Assembly (NCBI GenBank): GCA_009784085.1
Contig: WRCJ01000051.1
Location: 1-11,810 of the forward strand
Reading direction: 5' to 3'
DNA from: Oscillospiraceae bacterium
GTDB taxonomy: Bacteria > Bacillota > Clostridia > Oscillospirales > UBA929
Length of the DNA: 11,810 nucleotides
In this document: in pieces, positions 1-5,562 of the stretch
Position numbering within the stretch: position 1 is the first letter of the stretch
How the letters are laid out: each line of letters opens with the position of its first letter
The notes under the pieces: generated by a model
What the model saw: the letters and a program-made list of their open reading frames with translations, nothing else
Databases searched by the model: none
Told to the model about the DNA's origin: nothing
Translations under genes and position numbers: made by a program

Positions 1-120
1 CAGCGCACCAACCCAAAACCGCGCCATGGAAAGCTTGTGTCGTGTTCCAAATACGCTGAAAGCCCCCGTAAACAGGGGCTTCCTGCCGGATGAGATTATA
101 TCATCCGTGTAGTCAAAATA
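1..120. other. Non-coding flank left of tRNA-Ser
   Basis: I see no coding region with a start and ribosome binding site here. The only structure is the hairpin at 60-81, listed separately, which lies just past the 3' end of the tRNA gene. The rest is unremarkable. Confidence 0.4.
60..81 (-). terminator. Possible hairpin terminator of tRNA-Ser
   Basis: AAGCCCC (60-66) pairs with GGGGCTT (75-81) in a perfect 7-bp stem with an 8-nt loop. It lies about 40 nt beyond the CCA end of the tRNA gene, read on the minus strand. The tail after the stem is only weakly T-rich, so this is a candidate intrinsic terminator or processing hairpin. Confidence 0.4.
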
Positions 121-209
121 TGGCGGAGAGGGTGGGATTCGAACCCACGTGGGATTGCTCCCAAACTGATTTCGAGTCAGCCCCGTTATGACCTCTTCGA
201 TACCTCTCC
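121..209 (-). tRNA. tRNA-Ser (anticodon CGA)
   Basis: This is a class II tRNA of 89 nt with an encoded CCA end (121-123). The acceptor arms GGAGAGG and CCTCTCC pair perfectly, with discriminator G. The T arm carries the GTTCGAATC signature. The variable arm is long (GGGAGCAATCCC), as in serine tRNAs. The anticodon stem closes a seven-base loop CTCGAAA, giving anticodon CGA at 174-172, which reads UCG codons. A -10 box lies about 14 nt upstream of the mature 5' end. The gene stands alone, downstream of and on the same strand as the amidohydrolase gene. Confidence 0.96.
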
Positions 210-222
210 ATGTCCTATGTAT

Positions 223-251
223 ATTATACCTGCCCCGCAGTCAAAAAGCAA
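223..251 (-). promoter_or_regulatory. Promoter of tRNA-Ser
   Basis: On the minus strand a perfect TATAAT (228-223) is preceded, after a 17-nt spacer, by TTGCTT (251-246). Transcription would begin near 216, a few bases before the tRNA 5' end at 209. The -10 is consensus and the -35 matches only the first three positions. Confidence 0.6.
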
Positions 252-254
252 GCC

Positions 255-286
255 GAAACCATTCAAAAGTGAAACCATCCAAAAGT
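255..286. repeat. Two tandem 16-bp units
   Basis: GAAACCATTCAAAAGT (255-270) is followed immediately by GAAACCATCCAAAAGT (271-286), with one mismatch. The repeat lies between the tRNA promoter and the amidohydrolase stop codon, and its left edge touches the -35 region. Function is unknown. Confidence 0.8.
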
Positions 287-313
287 TCCCCGGCCTCCCA
301 GTAAATATCCCCG

Positions 314-1348
314 CTACAAGCCTAAAAGTGACGCTGCATTGTCATAATACACCTTTTTCAGAGTGCTCTCAGAAAGACCGATCCCATAAATGTTCCAATT
401 TCCCAGCTTGACCCCGTTTTCTGTCTGGCTGCAAAAATATTCATCATATGTTTCAAGAAAGCGAAAATAGATGGGATACCGTTCAACATCGGTAGGTAAA
501 AGGTCTGTCCCGAATACAATGCGATCGGCATAGGTCTCAAAGAATGTCTTTGCCGTATAGGGCTGCCTCCCCAGTTCGTGAATGCGGTCCGCCATATCCA
601 CATACATGTTGGGGAAGCGTCTCAGCCATATCCCCACCTGTTTCAGGTTTTCCGCATATGATCCCACATGCGCAATGACGAATTTTGTGTTTGGGTTCTT
701 TTCCAACAGATTCTCCTGCATTTCCATCAGCTGAGAAAACGAATACAACGCCGGATCGGTAAAGAGCCATTCGGGATGCTGTGCCAGCGTGTCATAATAT
801 TCGTTTCTCTCGTCTGCCGGATAAAAAAAGGCTTTAGGGTCTCCGATATGAAACAGCACAGGCATGTGATATTCCGCCGCCGATTGCCAGATGCATTGAA
901 GCCGCTCATCATCCGGGCGCAGATATATCCCAGCATTATCCCGGATACCCAGGCCAATGTTTTTCCAAAACTTCAGACCTTTGACGCCGTTTGCGTGAAG
1001 TTCTCCTATCGTGCGGTATACATGTTTTTCGAAGTCTCTTTCCTCAAAACGCTCCACGTCTACCTGGCCAAAATGAATGACGTAGTCACCGGCATCTTTC
1101 AGTTTTTCTCGCATCCGGAGATACTCATCCCCCCAGCACCCATCCAGATTGACAACTTGCTTAATTCCGTAGCCCTGAATTTTCCGTATCGTTTCCCTGG
1201 TGTCATAAAGCGCAAAGTAGTCTTTCTGAAACACTAGGGCCCCAAACAACTTGCCAAAGTGTGTGTGGAAGTCGATTGTGGCGAACTGAGGTGTTTGCAA
1301 ATGATGGCTTTCCACAACCAATTGGGCTTCTGGTTTGTTCGTTCCCAA
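314..1348 (-). CDS. Amidohydrolase-family metal-dependent hydrolase
   Basis: The predicted protein has 344 residues and looks like a soluble TIM-barrel hydrolase of the amidohydrolase-2 group, the group that includes ACMSD-type decarboxylases. The metal-site residues appear in the expected order: DFHTH (H28, H30) at the end of strand 1, a Lys in GLKFWKN (K126), His in LFHIGD (H167), His in VIAHVGS (H227) and Asp in FGTD (D282). The C-terminus KVYYDNAASLLGL is typical of the family, where the last helix carries an N-A motif. Substrate cannot be inferred. The start is TTG at 1348-1346, chosen because GGGGTG (1361-1356) lies 7 nt upstream and no ATG precedes the HxH motif; later TTG codons are possible. 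The gene lies 71 nt downstream of the membrane protein gene and could be cotranscribed with it. It looks more AT-rich than the right-hand operon. Confidence 0.85.
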   Translation of the reverse strand: MGTNKPEAQLVVESHHLQTPQFATIDFHTHFGKLFGALVFQKDYFALYDTRETIRKIQGYGIKQVVNLDGCWGDEYLRMREKLKDAGDYVIHFGQVDVERFEERDFEKHVYRTIGELHANGVKGLKFWKNIGLGIRDNAGIYLRPDDERLQCIWQSAAEYHMPVLFHIGDPKAFFYPADERNEYYDTLAQHPEWLFTDPALYSFSQLMEMQENLLEKNPNTKFVIAHVGSYAENLKQVGIWLRRFPNMYVDMADRIHELGRQPYTAKTFFETYADRIVFGTDLLPTDVERYPIYFRFLETYDEYFCSQTENGVKLGNWNIYGIGLSESTLKKVYYDNAASLLGL

Positions 1349-1394
1349 CGCAATTCACCCCAAGTCCATTATTCCCGCATTCCCTGTATGTCCC

Positions 1395-1409
1395 TGGCAA
1401 AATTTGCCA
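1395..1409. promoter_or_regulatory. 15-bp perfect palindrome, possible operator
   Basis: TGGCAAA and TTTGCCA flank a single central A. It lies between the membrane protein stop and the TTG start of the amidohydrolase, about 47 nt before that start. There is no T-run after it, so it does not look like a terminator. An operator for a dimeric regulator is one reading; chance is another. Confidence 0.3.
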
Positions 1410-1419
1410 AGAAATATCC

Positions 1420-2304
1420 TCACGACGCTACCTGCCCAAGCTTGTCGCGTTTCCGATAGAAATTGACAAAAATGCAAGAAGCCGTGATCAGCCCGCCCAC
1501 GCCCAGCGCCCATAGGCCGGTGGAAAGGGTCTGATAGCCTATCAGGGAGGCGATGCTCATGATGGCAACCTGGCTTAGGCCAATCCCTCCCAATAAGCTA
1601 CCGGACAGAAGGCCCAGCAGGATGTAGAGCAACCCGGCCGCCTCCATCGCCGCGCCCACGAATAGGAGCGTGCGCAGAGGGCGCTTTTGCATGATGAATA
1701 TCAAAATGCCGCACAGGAGGCACAGCGTAACGATGGCAACAAACAAGTAAGGCGACAGGAAAAACCTAAGGACGCCCAGAGGTTCTTCCCCCATCAGGGT
1801 TTCGGGGGTGAGCTGCTCCGGGATTTCGCTGAGGAACATGTCCAGCGCGTCGTAATCGGAGTCGTTGAATACGTAGCCTGTCCAGCGTTCGAGGATATCC
1901 TCGTTGTTTTTAAAGAACTGGAAAATCTCATCGCGGGAGAGGTTGTATACGTCGTCGGCACGCAAGAGGTTGTTCAAAAAGGCGGACAGCTGTTTGCTGA
2001 GGAACGCCTTGACAGCGTCCTCATGCAACAAGCCTTTTAGGGAATCATCATCGAAATTGAAATTGTCAAGGACATCCGGGTTCATGTTTTCGTAAAGGTC
2101 TTCCCGATAGTCGTCGAGGACGTCGAAGACATCAATCCGCGAAAGCGTCCCCTCGATCCCACTCTCTGACAAGAGATTCGTGGCGGAGATCCAAACAAGG
2201 CCCGCTATGAGCAACAGGAACAGGAACACACAGACAAGCACGGAACCCACCTTCGCCCAAGTAGTCAGTTCCGACGGCGCCCGGGGGGAGCGTTGTCTTG
2301 CCAT
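1420..2304 (-). CDS. Hypothetical four-helix membrane protein
   Basis: I do not recognise this 294-residue protein. It has a basic N-terminus, then a hydrophobic helix at about 19-41 that could be a signal anchor. An acidic, Asp/Leu-rich region follows at about 45-178, probably outside the cell, and then three more hydrophobic helices at about 183-205, 212-234 and 263-282. The tail is basic. By the positive-inside rule both ends would be cytoplasmic and the acidic region external. The ATG at 2304-2302 is preceded by purine-rich AAGGGAAGGG, giving acceptable spacing. The gene is divergent from the rplJ-rplL leader with about 95 nt between it and the rplJ promoter, and precedes the amidohydrolase gene on the same strand. 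No catalytic motif is visible and no function is assigned. Confidence 0.8.
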   Translation of the reverse strand: MARQRSPRAPSELTTWAKVGSVLVCVFLFLLLIAGLVWISATNLLSESGIEGTLSRIDVFDVLDDYREDLYENMNPDVLDNFNFDDDSLKGLLHEDAVKAFLSKQLSAFLNNLLRADDVYNLSRDEIFQFFKNNEDILERWTGYVFNDSDYDALDMFLSEIPEQLTPETLMGEEPLGVLRFFLSPYLFVAIVTLCLLCGILIFIMQKRPLRTLLFVGAAMEAAGLLYILLGLLSGSLLGGIGLSQVAIMSIASLIGYQTLSTGLWALGVGGLITASCIFVNFYRKRDKLGQVAS

Positions 2305-2346
2305 GTTGCCCTTCCCTTCCCTTTCATATCCTTTGCTTCTCTATAT

Positions 2347-2375
2347 AGTATACCACCAACACAAAGGTATGGCTA
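2347..2375 (-). promoter_or_regulatory. Candidate promoter of the membrane protein gene
   Basis: On the minus strand TATACT (2352-2347) lies 17 nt downstream of TAGCCA (2375-2370), which matches four of six -35 positions. The start would fall near 2340, giving a leader of about 35 nt. It is back to back with the rplJ promoter. Confidence 0.45.
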
Positions 2376-2398
2376 CTCTTTCTTTTTTCAAAAAACCA

Positions 2399-2427
2399 TT
2401 GACACGGGCGTCGGATTCTGTTACACT
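2399..2427 (+). promoter_or_regulatory. Strong sigma-70-type promoter of rplJ-rplL
   Basis: A perfect TTGACA -35 (2399-2404), a 17-nt spacer and TACACT -10 (2422-2427) are present. An A/T-rich stretch precedes the -35. Transcription should begin near 2434, just before the L10 leader, so rplJ-rplL has its own promoter here. Confidence 0.85.
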
Positions 2428-2433
2428 TACTCT

Positions 2434-2570
2434 TGCGTTCCATAGACAGCAGGACACATTTTTATGTGGTAACCAGGGGCATGTCCCCGTCCTGCCGAGG
2501 GCGGCTTTGTGCGGCACATGCCGAGGTGTGCGTGGAAGTCCCCGTGTCGATAGTGCGCGGAGGCTTTTTT
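2434..2570 (+). ncRNA. Ribosomal protein L10 leader (rplJ leader)
   Basis: The leader matches the known Firmicutes L10-binding autoregulatory RNA. The motif AGACAGCAGGAC begins at 2444. GCAGGA (2449-2454) pairs with TCCTGC (2490-2495). This closes two arms: CACAT-TTTT-ATGTG (2455-2468) and GGGG-CATGT-CCCC (2476-2488). The conserved GCCGAGG follows at 2494-2500. The leader ends in an intrinsic terminator before the rplJ ribosome binding site, so excess L10 would be expected to favour premature termination. The family match and pairing are visible; the mechanism is taken from the family. I did not resolve the antiterminator pairing. Confidence 0.88.
2536..2570 (+). terminator. Attenuator terminator in the rplJ leader
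   Basis: GTCCCCGTGT (2538-2547) pairs with GCGCGGAGGC (2555-2564) around a 7-nt loop, with one A-C mismatch and some G-U pairs. Six T residues follow directly (2565-2570). It lies 21 nt before the rplJ ribosome binding site, which fits an attenuator for the operon. Confidence 0.8.
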
Positions 2571-2602
2571 GTTGTTCAGTTTTTACGACGGGAGGTGAAT
2601 CC

Positions 2603-3136
2603 ATGCCAAATGCTAAAATCCTGGAAGAGAAAAAAGCGGCTGTTACGGCGTTGTCCGAACGGATGAAAGGTGCCAGCGCCGGCGTGCTAGCGGACTACAA
2701 GGGCATCAATGTGGCCGACGACACCCAGTTGCGCCGCGACCTGCGCGCCTCAAACGTCGAGTATACGGTGATCAAAAACTCCTTGCTGCGCTTCGCCGCG
2801 CGCGAAGTGGGGTTTGATTCCCTTATGCCCGTACTCAAAGGAACGACCGCGTTAGCTACCAGCAAAACCGATCCGGTGGCGCCCGCCAAGATCCTAGGCG
2901 AATACGCGAAAAAGTCCCAGGGCAAGTATACTATCAAGGCCGGCTTCGTGGACGGGCGCGTCGTCATGCCCGACGAGATTGCCATCCTGGCTAGCCTACC
3001 GCCCCGGGAGGTGCTCTTGGCCCGTTTGCTCGGCAGCCTGAGCAGTCCGATGTCCGGCTTGTGCAGCGTCCTTAATGGCAACATCCGCGGTTTAGCCGTT
3101 GCGCTAGGCGCCATAGCGGAGAAAAAAAGCGCATAA
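2603..3136 (+). CDS. rplJ: 50S ribosomal protein L10
   Basis: This encodes L10, 177 residues, the usual bacterial length. L10 anchors dimers of L7/L12 to 23S rRNA and forms the base of the stalk that recruits translation factors. The RNA-binding half shows the typical features: an N-terminal charged helix, LADYKGINV (about 29-37), LRRDLRASNVEYTVIKNSLL (about 43-62) and LKGTTALA (about 78-85). The C-terminal helix that binds L12 dimers is at about 135-172 (REVLLARLLGSLSSPM and onward). The start is ATG at 2603 with GGAGG (2591-2595) 7 nt upstream. The open frame runs back to 2180 but crosses the leader, so longer starts are rejected. It is preceded by the L10 leader, which should regulate it, and rplL follows after an unusually long gap of about 100 nt. 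Confidence 0.97.
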   Translation: MPNAKILEEKKAAVTALSERMKGASAGVLADYKGINVADDTQLRRDLRASNVEYTVIKNSLLRFAAREVGFDSLMPVLKGTTALATSKTDPVAPAKILGEYAKKSQGKYTIKAGFVDGRVVMPDEIAILASLPPREVLLARLLGSLSSPMSGLCSVLNGNIRGLAVALGAIAEKKSA

Positions 3137-3149
3137 TCAAGGAGAAAAA

Positions 3150-3205
3150 AGGCACGTAGTCAAAGGCGCGTAATCGTAGGCGCGTAGTCGTAGGCGCGTA
3201 ATTAA
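3150..3205. repeat. Four tandem 14-bp units between rplJ and rplL
   Basis: The units are AGGCACGTAGTCAA (3150-3163), AGGCGCGTAATCGT (3164-3177), AGGCGCGTAGTCGT (3178-3191) and AGGCGCGTAATTAA (3192-3205). Units 2 and 3 differ at one base. Each holds TAG or TAA; since 14 is not a multiple of 3, these stops cover all three forward frames. The array fills most of the rplJ-rplL gap. Confidence 0.9.
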
Positions 3206-3242
3206 TTGAGAATGACACAATGATTTTAGGAGGTATATGAAA

Positions 3243-3623
3243 GTGGCTAGTGAAAAACTCGAAAAATTGATTGAGCAAATTGATGTCTTGACCGTCCTGG
3301 AGCTGTCTGAGCTTGTCAAGTCGCTGGAGGAGAAGTACGGCGTGTCGGCAGCCGCCCCCGTCGCCGTCGCCGCCGCCCCATCCGATGCCCCGGCCGCCCA
3401 GGTCGAGGAGCAGACCGAGTTCACCGTCATGCTGTTAGCGGCGGGTACCAACAAGATTACGACCATCAAGGTCGTGCGCGAAATCACCGCCCTGGGGCTC
3501 AAGGAAGCCAAGGCGTTGGTGGATGAGGCGCCCAAGCCCGTCAAGGAGAACATCATGAAGGAAGAGGCCGAGACCATCAAGAAAAAGCTCGAGGATGTCG
3601 GCGCAAAAGTCGAGATTAAGTAA
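3243..3623 (+). CDS. rplL: 50S ribosomal protein L7/L12
   Basis: This encodes the stalk protein L7/L12, which binds L10 as dimers and recruits GTPase translation factors. The N-terminal dimerisation domain runs to about residue 33 (LTVLELSELVKSLEEKYGV). An Ala/Pro-rich flexible hinge spans about 36-54. The C-terminal globular domain is at about 57-126 and includes the conserved KITTIKVVREITALGLKEAK and VDEAPKPVKE. I place the start at GTG 3243, giving 126 residues beginning M-A-S-E-K as in many clostridial L12 proteins, with AGGAGG (3228-3233) 9 nt upstream. An in-frame ATG at 3237 would add two residues but leaves only 3 nt after the AGGAGG. The gene follows rplJ and is the last of the transcript; rpoB does not follow it. 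Confidence 0.96.
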   Translation: MASEKLEKLIEQIDVLTVLELSELVKSLEEKYGVSAAAPVAVAAAPSDAPAAQVEEQTEFTVMLLAAGTNKITTIKVVREITALGLKEAKALVDEAPKPVKENIMKEEAETIKKKLEDVGAKVEIK

Positions 3624-3639
3624 AAAGCTTGATCACGGG

Positions 3640-3691
3640 CAGTCCCTGGGACAGTCCCTGAGAAAGTCCCTGGGACAGTCCCTGAGACAGT
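3640..3691. repeat. 12-bp tandem repeat, four units plus a part
   Basis: Units CAGTCCCTGGGA, CAGTCCCTGAGA, AAGTCCCTGGGA and CAGTCCCTGAGA occupy 3640-3687, followed by a partial CAGT. Two alternating variants make a 24-bp higher-order unit present twice. The array contains the self-complementary GGGACAGTCCC at 3648-3658 and 3672-3682. It starts 16 nt after the rplL stop codon. Confidence 0.9.
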
Positions 3692-3707
3692 ATTTCGCAA
3701 CCCTTAC

Positions 3708-3742
3708 GAACCGCCAAAGGCGATTGCCGCCCTCGGCGGTTC
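3708..3742 (+). terminator. Hairpin, possible rplL transcript end
   Basis: GAACCGCC (3708-3715) and GGCGGTTC (3735-3742) form a perfect 8-bp stem; the 19-nt loop can form a small GGC/GCC inner stem. The sequence after it is only moderately T-rich (CTTGCTGTTCC), so termination may be weak or the hairpin may mark a processed 3' end. Confidence 0.4.
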
Positions 3743-3835
3743 CTTGCTGTTCCTCACGGCGGTTGCTTGAAGTTTCCCATCAATCGATTACAGCGCAATA
3801 GCCTGCGGCGTACTAGGAATCCTGGAATAAATTAG

Positions 3836-3892
3836 TTATACACAAAATTGTTCTTATGTCGCCACAGATTCTGGGGATAACTTGGGGGATAA
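3836..3892. promoter_or_regulatory. Cluster of DnaA-box-like 9-mers
   Basis: TTATACACA (3836-3844) matches the DnaA box pattern TTATNCACA exactly. On the opposite strand TTATCCCCA (3880-3872) has one mismatch and TTATCCCCC (3892-3884) has two. The surroundings are locally A/T-rich and non-coding. dnaA and dnaN are not in the window, so this is a candidate DnaA-binding or titration site rather than a supported origin. Confidence 0.35.
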
Positions 3893-3951
3893 TGGGTACA
3901 ACTCATTGCCCGCGTTGCCCTTTTCATGGAGGGAAACCCAAGCCTCGTTAT

Positions 3952-5469
3952 TCATATCGTATGCATGAGGCCCGCAACATTGGGCTCGTTATAGGGGGCG
4001 CGCAACGTCAGGCTCGTGGCATCGTCCCCGTTCCAACAATAGGTGCATAGCTTGCGTTTGTCGATGCCGACGGCCTCAAGCATCGAGTCCAGGGAAAGAT
4101 ATTCCAGCGTGGTAAAATTGAGGCTCCTGCGTATTTCTTCGACCATGCATCGGTACTGTTTCGACGCGGGATCGGCGTATTGGGAGAAAATCCTCGATCC
4201 CAGCGAATCGGTGCCCTCCAGCCTCCTAATGACCTTCCGCGTAATGGTTTCGTTTTCGTGCGAGGAGCGTGTAAAGTTGAGGTACTTGCAGTCGTATAGC
4301 AAGGGCGGACAGCCGATGCGCCCATGAAGTTCTTTGGCGCCCAGGGACTTGAGTTCATCCATCAGCCCCCGCAATTGTGTCCCGCGCACAATCGAATCCT
4401 CTACAAACAGAAGCCTTTTGCCTTGGATCAAGGTCTCGATGGGGACTAGCTTCATCCGGGCGATGAGATTGCGCACGCTTTGATCCTTGGGGGTGAAGCT
4501 CCGTGGCCATGTGGGGGTATATTTGATAATGGGCCGGGCAAAGGGCGTCTTGGACTGGTTTGCGTATCCGATGGCATGGGGCGTGCCAGAGTCGGGGATG
4601 CCCGCCACATAATCCGCCTCGATGCCGGTCCCCTTGGCCTTGTCTTGTTTCGCCAGGCATTGGCCGCATTTGTACCGTGTTTCCTCCACGTTCACGCCTT
4701 CGTAATCGGAGGTGGGGAAGCCGTAGTACATCCACAAAAACGTGCACATTTTCATCTCTTCGCGAGGGGGGCGCACCGTGGCCATTTTATCCGACGTGGC
4801 GAAGACTACCTCCCCGGGGCCCAATTCATGGCATGTTTTGTATCCGCAATTGATATAGGCAAAGGACTCCAGGCTGGCGCAGTAGCCGCCCTCGCCGCCG
4901 TCGCTACCCTCGCCTCCGTCTTTTTTCCCGATAAACAGAGGCAGGCGCCCCCATTTGTCCCGGGCGGCGTACAACCCTCCGTCGGCGGAGATCAGCATCG
5001 TCATGGAGCCTTCTATCTTGCTCTGCGCATATTGGATGCCGTCGGGGATGTTGTCTTTGCGTATGATGAGCGAGGCCACAAGCTCCGTATCGTTGATGTC
5101 GCCGTTGCTCATCACGGAGAAACAGGCGTTGCTTTCGGATATGAGCTGCCCGGCAAGCGTGCCTTTGTTGTTGATCCGGCCGACTGTCACCAGGGCCACG
5201 GTCCCGATCCGCGAATTGGTGACGATCGGCTGTGGATTGCTGTCGCTGATGCATCCGATACCCACGGATCCCTTCATTTCAGTGAGGGCGGACTCAAATT
5301 TTGTCCGAAACGGTGAATTTTCGATGCTATGATTGGCACGGGTATAGTGCCTCCCGTTAAAAACCGCCATCCCCCCCCACCGGGTACCCAGGTGGGAGTG
5401 ATAGTCCGTCCCAAAATAGAGATCCTCCACGCATTCGCCCGTAGAACAAAGCCCAAATATCCCGCCCAT
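3952..5469 (-). CDS. PurF-like protein without glutaminase nucleophile
   Basis: This 505-residue protein has the amidophosphoribosyltransferase layout: an N-terminal glutaminase-type (Ntn) fold followed by a type I phosphoribosyltransferase domain. The PRPP loop is intact (LFVEDSIVRGTQL, 354-366). Cysteines at 242 (MCTFLWMYY), 394 (LYDCKY), 475 and 478 (LCTYC) fall where the Bacillus-type enzyme binds its 4Fe-4S cluster. The glutaminase site looks dead: the protein begins M-G-G-I-F-G where active enzymes have M-C-G-I; the stretch aligned with GHVRYPT reads GCISDSN, losing Arg73; and HNGNL reads TVGRI, losing Asn101. A Gly/Glu/Asp-rich insertion sits at 185-195. The ATG at 5469-5467 has only a weak upstream AGGA. 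It may be the last gene of the rseP operon, 88 nt away. True glutamine-dependent PurF activity is unlikely; ammonia use or a regulatory role is inference. Confidence 0.88.
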   Translation of the reverse strand: MGGIFGLCSTGECVEDLYFGTDYHSHLGTRWGGMAVFNGRHYTRANHSIENSPFRTKFESALTEMKGSVGIGCISDSNPQPIVTNSRIGTVALVTVGRINNKGTLAGQLISESNACFSVMSNGDINDTELVASLIIRKDNIPDGIQYAQSKIEGSMTMLISADGGLYAARDKWGRLPLFIGKKDGGEGSDGGEGGYCASLESFAYINCGYKTCHELGPGEVVFATSDKMATVRPPREEMKMCTFLWMYYGFPTSDYEGVNVEETRYKCGQCLAKQDKAKGTGIEADYVAGIPDSGTPHAIGYANQSKTPFARPIIKYTPTWPRSFTPKDQSVRNLIARMKLVPIETLIQGKRLLFVEDSIVRGTQLRGLMDELKSLGAKELHGRIGCPPLLYDCKYLNFTRSSHENETITRKVIRRLEGTDSLGSRIFSQYADPASKQYRCMVEEIRRSLNFTTLEYLSLDSMLEAVGIDKRKLCTYCWNGDDATSLTLRAPYNEPNVAGLMHTI

Positions 5470-5530
5470 GGCCGCTCACATTTCCTTTCGTCGTTTATTC
5501 CATGATTCCATTTTCCCACTATTTTTTATC

Positions 5531-5562
5531 TCACTATATCATTATTTCACTATATCATTATT
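5531..5562. repeat. Two perfect tandem 16-bp units
   Basis: TCACTATATCATTATT occurs at 5531-5546 and again, identically, at 5547-5562. The second copy covers the TAA stop codon of the downstream ABC half-gene (5560-5558). The gap to the PurF-like gene (5470-5557) is otherwise A/T-rich, with TATAGT hexamers within the repeats on the minus strand but no well-spaced -35 box. Confidence 0.92.

Larger units (their letters stand above)
3624..3951. other. Convergent non-coding gap after rplL
   Basis: This 328-nt gap separates the rplL and PurF-like stop codons. It holds a 12-bp tandem repeat (3640-3691), an 8-bp hairpin (3708-3742) and a cluster of DnaA-box-like motifs (3836-3892). I see no open frame with a ribosome binding site, and no clear U-tailed terminator for either strand. 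Confidence 0.7.

Noticed and set aside
668..1237. 189-codon open frame on the plus strand
   Set aside because: Antisense to the amidohydrolase gene with its ordered metal ligands.
2180..2602. N-terminal extension of rplJ
   Set aside because: It would run through the promoter, L10 leader and attenuator; the ATG at 2603 has a good ribosome binding site and gives a standard L10.
3150..3691. CRISPR array
   Set aside because: The 14-bp and 12-bp units abut with no spacers and there are no cas genes.
3595..3801. 68-codon frame translating the 12-bp repeat as QSLG/QSLR units
   Set aside because: It starts inside rplL, lacks a ribosome binding site and its open frame follows from a period divisible by 3.
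3856..4050. 64-codon frame with a C-P-R-C motif
   Set aside because: No ribosome binding site, and half of it is antisense to the PurF-like gene.
4480..5316. 278-codon open frame on the plus strand
   Set aside because: Antisense to the PurF-like gene and without family motifs.
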